Shown here: in pieces, positions 1 through 6,742 of the stretch
Numbering within the stretch: the stretch's first letter is position 1
How the letters are laid out: each line of letters begins with the position of its first letter
NCBI GenBank assembly: GCA_002377855.1
Contig: DFQQ01000036.1
Span: forward strand, 1 to 49,268
Direction of reading: 5' to 3'
DNA length: 49,268 nucleotides
Source of the DNA: Acidovorax delafieldii
GTDB taxonomy: Bacteria > Pseudomonadota > Gammaproteobacteria > Burkholderiales > Burkholderiaceae_C
Made by a program: the position numbers and the translations under genes
Notes under the pieces: model-generated
Told to the model about the DNA's origin: nothing
Seen by the model: only the letters and a program-made list of their open reading frames with translations
The model's database searches: none

Positions 1-325
1 CCGGGGTGCTGGCGGTCTTGGGGGCGCTGACCGGGGCGCCGGCCCGGCGCGCTGCCAGGGCCTGCGCCACGTAGGTGCCATCGCCCACGCGGGCTTGCAC
101 ATAGCCCTCGGCCAGCAGGCGCTGCACGGCCCACAGCACGGTGTTGCGTGATACGCCCAGCAGCCCTGCATGCTCGCGCGAAGGCGGCAGGCGCATGCCC
201 GCCGGCCAGTGCCCCTGCTCAATGGCGCTGCGCAGCTGCGCGTACACCTGCTGGCGCAAGGGGATGGGGGCTGTGCCTGCGGGTGAAGGCTGGGCGGGCG
301 CGGAATTGGCTCTGGCAATGGGCAC
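1..325 (-). CDS. MocR/PdxR-type GntR regulator, N-terminal part (cut by window edge)
   Basis: The reverse strand reads from a GTG at 325, preceded by AAGGAGCC at a normal distance. About 108 codons are visible before the window ends. Residues about 22-90 form a GntR-type winged helix: a segment PLRQQVYAQLRSAIEQG leads into a wing with LPPSREHAGLLGVSRNTV, then a recognition part ending GDGTYVA. The low-complexity Ala/Pro stretch after it is typical of the linker in MocR/PdxR proteins, where a PLP-dependent aminotransferase-like domain follows. That second domain lies outside the window, so MocR membership is inferred. It is divergent from the OsmC gene at 397, with only 71 bp between starts, so it probably regulates that OsmC-PaiB pair; PdxR-type regulators are often next to PaiB/FMN-binding genes. 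A plain GntR repressor is the alternative. Confidence 0.75.
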   Translation of the reverse strand, partial: MPIARANSAPAQPSPAGTAPIPLRQQVYAQLRSAIEQGHWPAGMRLPPSREHAGLLGVSRNTVLWAVQRLLAEGYVQARVGDGTYVAQALAARRAGAPVSAPKTASTP

Positions 326-396
326 GAATTGGCTCCTTGAACAGGTGCTAAGCCACCTAGACTGAGGAACCATTGTAAAAACCCTGAAGGACTCTC

Positions 397-897
397 ATGG
401 CCGCACAGCACACTGCCACCGTCGTCTGGACCCGTGGCACCGCTGACTTTTTGGACAAGCGCTACCACCGCAGCCACCAATGGCAGTTTGACGGCGGCGC
501 CACCGTGGCGGCCTCGTCGTCGCCGTATGTGGTGCCCCTGCCCTACTCTGACGCTGCGGCCGTCGACCCGGAAGAGGCCTACATCGCCGCCCTGTCGAGC
601 TGCCACATGCTGTGGTTTCTGGACATTGCCAGCCGTGCGGGCTGGCGCGTGAACCGCTACACCGACGCAGCCGTGGGCACGATGGCCCCCGACGCACAGG
701 GCCGCCTCATCGTCAGCCACGTGCAACTGCGCCCTGTCACGGCGTTTGACGCAGCCCACGCACCCACCGAAGCGGCACTGGCCGACCTGCACCACCAGGC
801 GCATGCAGCCTGCTTTCTGGCCAATTCGGTCAAGACCCACATCGACTGCGCCCCGGTGCTGGAAGTCGAAAAAACCCCATCCACGCAAGGAGCCTGA
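397..897 (+). CDS. OsmC/Ohr family peroxide-reducing protein
   Basis: This 166-residue protein has the OsmC/Ohr layout: a beta-rich N-terminal half, then a first redox Cys in the helix SSCHMLWFLDIASRAG (near residue 68), and a second Cys in HAACFLANSVK (near residue 139). The SSCH and ACFLANSVK motifs match the YhfA/OsmC-like branch. Family members reduce organic hydroperoxides in the cytoplasm with the two cysteines. The start is supported by AAGGA about 6 bases upstream. The stop (TGA at 895-897) is followed one base later by the ATG of the PaiB-like gene, so the two are almost certainly cotranscribed. The divergent GntR/MocR gene is the likely regulator. Substrate is unknown. Confidence 0.85.
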   Translation: MAAQHTATVVWTRGTADFLDKRYHRSHQWQFDGGATVAASSSPYVVPLPYSDAAAVDPEEAYIAALSSCHMLWFLDIASRAGWRVNRYTDAAVGTMAPDAQGRLIVSHVQLRPVTAFDAAHAPTEAALADLHHQAHAACFLANSVKTHIDCAPVLEVEKTPSTQGA

Positions 898-898
898 C

Positions 899-1534
899 AT
901 GGCCAACGCCAACCGCCAGTTTCAGGTGACAGACCCCACCGCACTGCACGCCCTGGTGCGCGCGCAGCCGCTGGCCACGTTGGTCATTACCCACGAGGGC
1001 ACGCTGCACGCCAACCATATTCCGCTGTTTCTGGACCCGCACCAGGGCCCGCACGGCACGCTGCTGGGCCATGTGGCGCGGGCCAATGCGGTGTGGCCGC
1101 TGCTGCCGCAGCAGGCGGTGGCCGTCTTTCATGGGCCGCAGGCGTATATCTCTCCGTCGTGGTACCCGTCCAAGGCGGTAGACGGCAAACAGGTGCCCAC
1201 CTGGAACTACGCCACCGTGCACGCCCACGGGGCTTTGCGCGTGCTCGAAGGCGAAGGCCCGCTGCGCGACATGCTGCACCGCCTGAGCGACGCGCACGAA
1301 GCCCACCGCCCCCACCCCTGGCGCGTGGACGATGCCCCGCCCGACTACCTGGACAAAATGCAGCGCGCCATTGTGGGCGTGGCGCTGAAAGTGCAGCGCT
1401 GGGAAGGCATCTGGAAAGTGAGCCAAAACCGCACCGACGAAGACCGCGCCGGCGTGGTGCAAGGCCTGCTGGCCGAAGGCACCCCGGCGGCTGAAGACAT
1501 GGCGGCGCTGGTGCTGGGGCGGTTGATGGGGTGA
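899..1534 (+). CDS. FMN-binding negative transcriptional regulator, PaiB family
   Basis: The protein has 211 residues from the ATG at 899; an in-frame upstream extension overlaps the OsmC gene and is rejected because AGGAGCC stands just before this ATG. The sequence has the PaiB signature: an N-terminal half with LVITHEGTLHANHIPLF, then GHVARAN, AVFHGPQAYISPSWYPSK and VPTWNYATVHAHG, the last two being strongly conserved in PaiB. The family has a split-barrel FMN-binding fold; PaiB of Bacillus is described as a repressor, but in most proteobacteria the role is untested. It follows the OsmC gene by one base. The pairing suggests a small redox-stress unit. The product name is well supported; a DNA-binding role is not visible in the sequence. 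Confidence 0.88.
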   Translation: MANANRQFQVTDPTALHALVRAQPLATLVITHEGTLHANHIPLFLDPHQGPHGTLLGHVARANAVWPLLPQQAVAVFHGPQAYISPSWYPSKAVDGKQVPTWNYATVHAHGALRVLEGEGPLRDMLHRLSDAHEAHRPHPWRVDDAPPDYLDKMQRAIVGVALKVQRWEGIWKVSQNRTDEDRAGVVQGLLAEGTPAAEDMAALVLGRLMG

Positions 1535-1599
1535 GGCGTAGGTGGGTTCGTCCGGCATAAACTGCCTTGAACCGTTCAGGTTGCGCGCTGATCTTGTTC

Positions 1600-1980
1600 C
1601 AACGCTGCGCAAGGTTTCGACAAGCTCAACCCGAACGGATCGTTCAAGTTCAAAGATGCCAGCGCAGCGAGGGCGCATTTCGCTATTTATTTAATAGCTG
1701 GTAGCGCTGGTTATATAAGTGCCGCAGCCTGTTTTGACCCATTTTTTTCTGCGGCGTGAAATCATGCCCCACCCCGCCGTTTGGGCTGTGCCCGCCGAAG
1801 GCGTGTAAAGCCCCTCGACAGGCTCAGCGTGAAACAGGTAGGGGCCTACAGACCAGCCACCACCCAGGCCACACCCATTCCCCCATGCTCACCCCGTTCG
1901 TTCGGGCTGAGCCTGCCGAAGCCAGGGCGCAGGCCGTGCTCGCCCTTCGACCCGTTCAGCCTCAACGGGCCTGGGTTGAA
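1600..1980. repeat. Cluster of REP-like imperfect palindromes
   Basis: The stretch between the convergent PaiB and hom genes has no convincing ORF. It carries several variants of a short motif related to TTCGGGCTGAGCCTGCCGAAG: near 1612-1645 (TTCGACAAGCTCAACCCGAAC), 1776-1800, 1803-1830 (TCGACAGGCTCAGCGTGAA), 1899-1923 (TTCGGGCTGAGCCTGCCGAAG) and 1943-1972 (TTCGACCCGTTCAGCCTCAACGG, split over its two halves). Copies occur in both orientations and can pair with each other. This is the kind of intergenic REP-like element seen many times in Burkholderiales genomes. Its function here could be mRNA 3'-end protection or termination between convergent genes; that is inference. Confidence 0.6.
1682..1740 (+). 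repeat. Interspersed palindromic repeat, copy 1
   Basis: This copy reads ATTTATTTAATAGCTGGTAG, then CGCTGGTTATATAAGTGC and GCAGCCTGTTTTGACC. It is a diverged member of a family of about 60 bp found eight times in the window: a 5' AT-rich part ending in ATAGCT, a central imperfect palindrome around AGCGCTT...AAGCGC, and a 3' part ending in TTTTGA-type sequence. It sits in the hom/PaiB intergenic gap beside the REP-like cluster. Confidence 0.6.
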
Positions 1981-3372
1981 TCATCCCTCCAGCACTTCCA
2001 CCCGCAGCGTGACCACCGGCCCGGCCACCGCAGGGTGCGCGGCCAGCGCATGCACAGCCAGATCGACGGTGGCCTGTGGGGCGGCATCGGTCAGCACCAG
2101 TACCTGGGGCGTGCTGCCTGCGGGCAGATGCGTGTCCCAGGCCAGTTCCATGCGCTGCACTGGCACATGCTGCGCCGCCAGCCAAGCGCCCACGGCCTCG
2201 ACCTGCTGGGCGGTGTGCACGGGCACGCGCAGGTAGTGGCGGGTGTGCACGGCTGCGCGGGGCAGCACGGCCAGTTGCTCGTCCACAGCCTGGGCGTGAA
2301 ACGCTAGATGCGGCACACGCTGTACAGGCGTGGTGCCCTGAAGGCGGGCCATGTCCACCAGGTCGGCAATCACGGCCGATGCGGTGGGTTCTGACCCGGC
2401 GCCCGCGCCGTAGAACATCGTCACGCCCGCCGCGTCGCCCTTGACCATCACCGCGTTCATCGACCCGTTCACATGGGCCAGCAAATGCGTGGCTGGCACC
2501 AGCGCGGGCTGCACGCGCAGCTCCACGCCTTCCATGTCACCGTCCTTGCGCCGCTTGGCCACGCCCAGCAGCTTGATGCGAAAGCCCAGCTGCTCGGCGC
2601 ACGCCACGTCCAGCCCCTGCAGGCGGGTGATGCCTTCGACCTGCGCATCGGCAAAGCGCACCGGCATGCCAAACGCATTGGCCGCCAGCAGCGTGATCTT
2701 GTGCGCGGCATCAATGCCTTCGATGTCAAACGTCGGGTCCGCCTCGGCATAGCCCAGTGCCTGTGCTTGCGCCAGCGCTTCAGCAAAGCCCAGTCCTTCA
2801 TCGCGCATCTTGCTCAGGATGAAATTGGTGGTGCCGTTGATGATGCCCGCCACCCACTCGATGCGGTTGGCCGTCAGGCCCTCGCGCAGCGCCTTGATGA
2901 TGGGGATGCTCACGGCCACCGCCCCCTCGTACGCCACGGCCACGCCGTGCTGGCGCGCGGCAGCAAAGATCTCGTTGCCATGCGTGGCCAGCAACGCCTT
3001 GTTGGCCGTGACCACATGCTTGCCCGCGCGAATGGCGGCCAGCACCCAGTCGCGTGCGGGCCCGGTGCCGCCGGCGGCCTCTACCAGCACATCCACGTCG
3101 GGGTGGGTGGCGACCTGCATCGGGTCGTTGGTCAGCGCCACATCAGTGCCCACCACGCTCATGGCGCGGGCCAGGCTGCGGGCGCACACGATCACCAGTT
3201 TGATGCCCCGCCCCGCGCGGCCCGCAATCTCGGCCTGGTTGCGCGCCAGCACCCGAAAGGTGCCCGCACCCACGGTGCCAATGCCAATCATGCCCACGCG
3301 CAGCGGGCGGGTGGCCAGCGCATCAGCGGGGCTGGACTGGGGCTCAAGACTCTGGACGGGATCGCGGTACAT
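1981..3372 (-). CDS. hom: Homoserine dehydrogenase
   Basis: This 463-residue protein starts at the ATG at 3372, with GGAGAA 4 bases upstream; longer readings run into the leader region. It reduces aspartate semialdehyde to homoserine with NAD(P)H, the branch step to threonine, isoleucine and methionine. Visible features are the Rossmann motif GMIGIGTVGAGTF near the N-terminus, VTANKALLATHG, AYEGAVAVSIPIIKALREGL, the family signature GIINGTTNFILSKM, and YAEADPTFDIEGIDAAHK with the catalytic-region residues. A C-terminal ACT-like segment (about residues 370-463) suggests allosteric control by threonine. An N-terminal extension of about 25 residues precedes the Rossmann fold. No threonine synthase gene follows, unlike the common hom-thrC order. 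A Thr/Ile-rich leader and terminator lie upstream. Confidence 0.95.
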   Translation of the reverse strand: MYRDPVQSLEPQSSPADALATRPLRVGMIGIGTVGAGTFRVLARNQAEIAGRAGRGIKLVIVCARSLARAMSVVGTDVALTNDPMQVATHPDVDVLVEAAGGTGPARDWVLAAIRAGKHVVTANKALLATHGNEIFAAARQHGVAVAYEGAVAVSIPIIKALREGLTANRIEWVAGIINGTTNFILSKMRDEGLGFAEALAQAQALGYAEADPTFDIEGIDAAHKITLLAANAFGMPVRFADAQVEGITRLQGLDVACAEQLGFRIKLLGVAKRRKDGDMEGVELRVQPALVPATHLLAHVNGSMNAVMVKGDAAGVTMFYGAGAGSEPTASAVIADLVDMARLQGTTPVQRVPHLAFHAQAVDEQLAVLPRAAVHTRHYLRVPVHTAQQVEAVGAWLAAQHVPVQRMELAWDTHLPAGSTPQVLVLTDAAPQATVDLAVHALAAHPAVAGPVVTLRVEVLEG

Positions 3373-3497
3373 CGGCTTCTCCAAACGATTGAAAACAATC
3401 AAACGAACCAACAAACACGACTTGCGCAAATCGGGGTGCAACAGCCGGGTCGCCCTGGGGCAAACCGCCTGCCTCAGCCCTGTTTTGCGCAAGGCAT

Positions 3498-3608
3498 AAA
3501 AAAACCCAGCTGCCAGAGCTGGGTTTCGTGCATTCGTCTTGGGGAGAAGAGAGAGAGCGATCACCAGGTGGCTGCCGAAACGGCCACCTGCGCTGCGCTC
3601 AGGTGGCC
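3498..3608 (-). promoter_or_regulatory. Putative threonine/isoleucine attenuator of hom
   Basis: In transcript order this stretch has, first, a segment (3608-3600) that overlaps the last codons of a Thr/Ile-rich reading frame. It forms a perfect 9-bp stem with 3590-3582. The second arm can instead pair with 3572-3565, so two structures exclude each other. A rho-independent terminator follows: 10-bp perfect stem (3526-3517 with 3511-3502), 5-base loop, then a T run (3501-3498). hom begins 126 bases later. This arrangement of a peptide rich in the end-product amino acids, alternative stems and a terminator before the coding sequence is that of ribosome-mediated attenuation, as at E. coli thrL. 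I cannot see by eye how the alternative stems would disrupt the terminator, so the exact switch is unproven. Confidence 0.65.
3502..3526 (-). terminator. Rho-independent terminator in hom leader
   Basis: On the reverse strand AAACCCAGCT, loop CTGGC, AGCTGGGTTT forms a perfect 10-bp hairpin followed by further T residues down to 3498. It lies upstream of hom on the same strand and downstream of the Thr/Ile-rich leader, so it acts as an attenuator rather than as the end of a gene. Confidence 0.8.
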
Positions 3609-3643
3609 GCGGTGGTAATGGTGATCATCATTCGTGCACCCAT
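3599..3643 (-). CDS. Thr/Ile-rich leader peptide of hom
   Basis: The minimal reading is 14 residues, MGARMMITITTAAT, ending at TGA (3601-3599). The last eight codons are Ile, Thr, Ile, Thr, Thr, Ala, Ala, Thr, that is six of eight for threonine or isoleucine, the end products of the hom branch. It ends inside the first arm of a mutually exclusive stem pair upstream of a terminator, so a stalled ribosome would change the folding. In-frame ATGs also occur upstream at 3667, 3670, 3676 and 3727, giving up to 42 residues; none has a strong ribosome binding site, so the start is undecided. A weak TACACT -10-like hexamer lies at 3742-3737. The leader role is inferred from composition and position. 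Confidence 0.55.
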   Translation of the reverse strand: MGARMMITITTAAT

Positions 3644-4153
3644 CGCCCGCGTCAACGCAGGCAGCATCATGCCCATGCACGCAAAGGCTGCGGCGGGTGC
3701 GATGACGGAGGAAGGAGTGAACGACATGACAGCTGCAGTGTAGCGCAGCAGGTGCGCGGCAAGCCACCGCAGGGGCAGCCTCTGCATGGCGGATGCCTGA
3801 TTTGCTTCTGTATTTATAGCAACCAGCGCCCATAAATAAAGCGCTGCAGCTTGTTGGGTTGAATAGATCAATCCAGTGAAGCGTTCACGCCGAGCTAGCC
3901 GAAGGGGTGGGGGTCGTTGAAGCAGGCCCCGTGACTCTTTGCGCGCATCGCCGCGCCGTGTGCCTCTGTGCTGCCCCGGCAGGTTTGCGTCGCACGCGCT
4001 GTTCGCCATTGCTGCGACTGCTACGGAAGCTACTGCGGCTGGTGTCGCGCGAATGGATCTTGGTGCGTGCAGCGGCCTGTCCCTATCCGTAGCGCGTCCA
4101 CTTCCCGCCCGATTCGTGCTCCAGAACCTTGAGGAGCCCGCGTCACGCAGCAA
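3644..4153. other. Intergenic stretch upstream of hom leader
   Basis: Apart from the possible longer leader peptide and copy 2 of the interspersed repeat (about 3808-3858), I see no supported gene. One open frame spans 3599-4153 on the reverse strand, but its composition is Arg/Ala-rich and unlike the neighbouring genes; only its last codons look meaningful. The hom promoter should lie here; a TACACT hexamer at 3742-3737 has no good -35 partner. Confidence 0.5.
3808..3858 (+). repeat. Interspersed palindromic repeat, copy 2
   Basis: The copy reads GTATTTATAGCAACCAGCGC, CCATAAATAAAGCGCTGCAG, CTTGTTGG. It keeps the 5' ATTTATAGC element and the central AGCGC...GCGCT dyad of the family but has a diverged 3' end. 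It lies upstream of the hom leader. Confidence 0.6.
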
Positions 4154-4930
4154 TCACACTCCCAGCCCCAACTGCGCCATCAGTTCCATGGCCCCCGCAG
4201 GGGCCCGCTCCTTGGCGCCATTGATGAAATACACAAACACATCGCGGGGTCGCTGCCCACCCGTCCAGGCACGCACACCTTGCGCCCACTGGGCGATGGC
4301 TTCAGGCGTGTACCCGGTGGGCACACTGCTTTGGCTGCGCATCAAACGCAGGTAGGCGAAATCGCCTTGCGCATCGGTGATCGCAGGGAATTTTTCGGAA
4401 TCGGTATGCACCACAACGCAGCCATACTGCCGCGCCAGCGCAACGAAAGCAGGCGTCGCAAAGCTTTCGTGCCGCACGTCCAGCACATGGCGCAAGGGCC
4501 GGCCGTCTACCGCGTGGGGCAGCAGTGCCAAAAAAGCTTCAAAGTCTGCGGGCTCAAACGCCTTGGACGGCATGAACTGCCAGACGATGGGACCCAGCTT
4601 GTCTTTCAACTCTGCGATACCGCTGTCCACAAAGCGCTGGATGGAGTCACCGGCCTGTGCCAGCACCCGCCGATGGGTCACGAAGCGGTTGGCTTTGAGC
4701 GAGAACACAAAACCGTCGGGCGTCTCGCTGTGCCATTTGGCAAAGGTCTGCGGCTTGAAGGTGCTGTAGAACGTGCCGTTGACTTCAATGGCATTGAGTT
4801 GGCGGCTGGCGTAGTGCAGTTCCTTGCCATGCGCTAGCCCGGCAGGGTAGAAGTTGCACCGCCATGGCTCATAGGTCCATCCCCCAATACCAATGCGGAT
4901 CTGCGGGGCGCTGCTGGCGCTGGCGTTCAT
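4154..4930 (-). CDS. DUF72 (YecE-like) family protein
   Basis: This protein has 258 residues from the ATG at 4930; a GTG at 4975 in the same frame would add 15 residues and cannot be excluded, as neither has a strong ribosome binding site. DUF72 proteins are TIM-barrel-like and of unknown function. Diagnostic parts are the start IRIGIGGWTYEPWRCNFYP, the block LNAIEVNGTFYSTFKPQTFAKW, FVFSLKANRFVTHRRVL, FMPSKAFEPADFEAFLALLP, a VLDVRHESF segment, VVVHTDSEKFPAI and, near the end, FVYFINGAKERAPAGAMEL. All the usual blocks are present and the length is normal. It is 69 bp downstream of the OsmC gene on the same strand and may be cotranscribed with it; no functional link is evident. Confidence 0.88.
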   Translation of the reverse strand: MNASASSAPQIRIGIGGWTYEPWRCNFYPAGLAHGKELHYASRQLNAIEVNGTFYSTFKPQTFAKWHSETPDGFVFSLKANRFVTHRRVLAQAGDSIQRFVDSGIAELKDKLGPIVWQFMPSKAFEPADFEAFLALLPHAVDGRPLRHVLDVRHESFATPAFVALARQYGCVVVHTDSEKFPAITDAQGDFAYLRLMRSQSSVPTGYTPEAIAQWAQGVRAWTGGQRPRDVFVYFINGAKERAPAGAMELMAQLGLGV

Positions 4931-4999
4931 CGCGTGAAGGCCTGAAGCGTCTGAATCAAGAGGTGCCTGCCGCACTCGCGCGGATCGGCCTTCTCTGGC

Positions 5000-5437
5000 T
5001 CACTGCACCAGTGTGGCGCTGAGCGTGATCTCGGGCACCGCAGCCAGCGCCTTTGACAGGGGGCAATTGGCTTTGGCCTCAGCCGCCAGCTTTTGAAAAG
5101 CTGCGTCCTCCATGCCCGGCACCTTGGCTTTGAGCGTGAGTGCAATGCGGTCAATCACAAAGCCGTCGCCGTCCTTGCTCAGCCGCACGCTCGCTGTGGT
5201 GTCTACCGATTCAGTGGCCACACCCGCCTTCTCGGCCGCAAAAGAAAACGCCATGGTGAAACAGGCAGCATGGGCCGCACCTACGATCTCTTCGGGGTTG
5301 GTGCCCTTGCGGTCATCGCCAAAACGGCTGGCAAAACCGTAGGGATACTTGTCGAGCGCGCCCGTCTCGGTGCTGACCTGGCCTTGGCCTGACTTGCCGG
5401 CACCTTCCCAGTGAACGCTGGCCTTCTTTTCAGACAT
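5000..5437 (-). CDS. OsmC family peroxiredoxin (osmotically inducible type)
   Basis: A 145-residue protein starts at the ATG at 5437, with AAGGAGCT seven bases upstream; the longer in-frame extension is rejected. It belongs to the classical OsmC branch: N-terminal ASVHWEGAGKSGQGQVSTE, then NPEEIVGAAHAACFTMAFSF with the first redox Cys, and KANCPLSKALAAVPEITLSA with the second Cys followed by Pro and the Leu-Ser-Lys turn. Such proteins detoxify organic hydroperoxides. This is the second OsmC-type gene in the window and only distantly like the one at 397. It shares strand with the ferredoxin gene upstream (gap 192 bp) and with the DUF72 gene downstream. Confidence 0.93.
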   Translation of the reverse strand: MSEKKASVHWEGAGKSGQGQVSTETGALDKYPYGFASRFGDDRKGTNPEEIVGAAHAACFTMAFSFAAEKAGVATESVDTTASVRLSKDGDGFVIDRIALTLKAKVPGMEDAAFQKLAAEAKANCPLSKALAAVPEITLSATLVQ

Positions 5438-5629
5438 CTGTGAGCTCCTTCTGTTGCGGGCCGGTTGGCCTCTAAAGCCGCCCATCTCAGCACGCCCGCG
5501 TTGCAACGCTTGTGGGACAAAGCCGCGTTTGGCGCATGCCGTTTGCTCGCGTAACCCACGATCATGGGTGGCGCGCTGCACAGGCATGGGGCCTGCACAA
5601 CACCTGGGCAGCGTGTGTTCGTGTGGTCA

Positions 5630-5878
5630 TCAGGTGCCGCGCGATGTTGTCCCGCTGGCATCGACCCTGCTCATCGCAATCGCGCCAAAAGGGCAACGTA
5701 CCGCACACAGCGCACAGCCGGTGCAGGCCGCTGCATCGTGCAGCACCGACTGCTTGGCGCCCCACCGGCCATCGCCCGGCACCTGCAACGACAGCACATG
5801 CGGCGCGCACGCTGCCACGCACCACCCGCAGCCGGTGCAGCGGGCAGGGTCAACGGTGGGCAGGGCTTTGGCGGGCAT
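5630..5878 (-). CDS. Small 2x[4Fe-4S] ferredoxin
   Basis: From the ATG at 5878 this is an 82-residue protein with two cluster-binding motifs: CTGCGWCVAACAP near residues 14-26 and CTGCALCAVRCPFGA near residues 48-62. Each supplies three spaced Cys, with the fourth Cys in the partner motif, the bacterial 2x[4Fe-4S] arrangement. The segment between them (LSLQVPGDGRWGAKQSV) is longer than in the smallest clostridial ferredoxins. A longer reading exists but its added part is Arg/Ala-rich and unlike a protein domain. No purine-rich ribosome binding site is obvious, so the exact start is uncertain. The upstream YkgJ-like gene, also Cys-rich, is 106 bp away on the same strand. Electron partner unknown. 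Confidence 0.8.
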   Translation of the reverse strand: MPAKALPTVDPARCTGCGWCVAACAPHVLSLQVPGDGRWGAKQSVLHDAAACTGCALCAVRCPFGAIAMSRVDASGTTSRGT

Positions 5879-5984
5879 GGATTGAAGGGGCACGGACAAC
5901 AGCGGGCCAATGACTTTGGCATGACGAGCAGCGGCCGGGCGCCAGTCCGCGCCAGCAGCGCTGTTGCGCCCCGGCCGCGCCCCG

Positions 5985-6386
5985 TCAACCGGCCCTGCGC
6001 CCGAAGGCGCAATAACCGGGTTTGGGGCTTTTCTTTTGCGGATGGAGGCGACAGGTTTCAGGCCGCTGTTCGTACACCGTGCAAAGGCGTGTTTTGGGGT
6101 CGAGAAAGTGGCAATCCCCACTGGCCCGCCGCGCCATGGTGAACACCACGTTCTTGTGATTGAAGTGGTCAATCAACCGCGCCTTCTGCAGCCGCTTGGC
6201 AATGTGCCGAGGCTCCTCGTGCTCGGCCTCAAATGCATCCACCAGCCCCAGCCGCACCAGGTCCGAAAGCTGCACTTCGAGCGGCATGGTGCAGCAGTTG
6301 GCCGCACAGGTCTCGCACAGGCCCGCGCGGTAGCGGGACCAGGTGTCCAGGCGGTCAACGTCAACGATGGAGATGGGGGAGCGCAT
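5985..6386 (-). CDS. YkgJ family Cys-cluster protein
   Basis: This 133-residue protein starts at the ATG at 6386. It has the YkgJ/UPF0153 metal-binding layout: GLCETCAANCCTMPLEV (residues about 23-40) with four Cys, then DCHFLDPKTRLCTVYEQRPETCRLHP near residues 93-118, where the motif C-x-Y-x-x-R-P-x-x-C is diagnostic. Family members are zinc or iron-sulfur binding by prediction and their function is not established. The rest includes a charged helical stretch (EAEHEEPRHIAKRLQKARL). It ends with Lys/Arg-rich residues. Adjacent to the ferredoxin gene downstream on the same strand. The reading open further upstream to 6746 is not supported by composition. Confidence 0.88.
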   Translation of the reverse strand: MRSPISIVDVDRLDTWSRYRAGLCETCAANCCTMPLEVQLSDLVRLGLVDAFEAEHEEPRHIAKRLQKARLIDHFNHKNVVFTMARRASGDCHFLDPKTRLCTVYEQRPETCRLHPQKKSPKPGYCAFGRRAG

Positions 6387-6742
6387 GGGGGTGGGATTGT
6401 GCCTGGTGTTTATCCACCCACATGCGCCAGGTGCGGTGAAAGGTCTTTTGTAGGCGAAACGCTTGCTCTGGACGCCCATTTTTTGATGGTGAGGGAGTGC
6501 ATTCAAGGGCGTCCCCTGGGCAACATTACGATGAAGGTCGACTACAACTACACGCGCGACCGGTGGCGTGCTTTGAAGGTGGGGCGAGTATCGATAGTCC
6601 ATGAGGGATAGTGAACACGGAAATGGCATTTTCAATTTGTGGTCGGCTGTCACCCTACCCATTTGAAGAGTGTTCCGTGCGTTTATTAACCTGTGGACCG
6701 CGCACCCGTAACCAACCGCAGAGTAGAGAAACTGACTTGCCA
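6387..6742. other. Intergenic gap between YkgJ gene and HNH gene
   Basis: The gap holds no ORF I can support. Its base composition is visibly lower in GC than the housekeeping genes, like the neighbouring DUF3883-HIT-HNH operon. It must contain the YkgJ promoter and the 3' end of the HNH transcript; no clear terminator hairpin with a T run was found. Confidence 0.5.

Noticed and set aside
1600..1980. CRISPR array among the repeats near the window start
   Set aside because: The repeats are irregular in spacing, length and orientation, with no constant repeat-spacer pattern and no cas genes.
3599..4153. 184-codon frame on the reverse strand upstream of hom
   Set aside because: Only its last codons (the Thr/Ile-rich leader) look meaningful; the rest is Arg/Ala-rich noise crossing a repeat copy.
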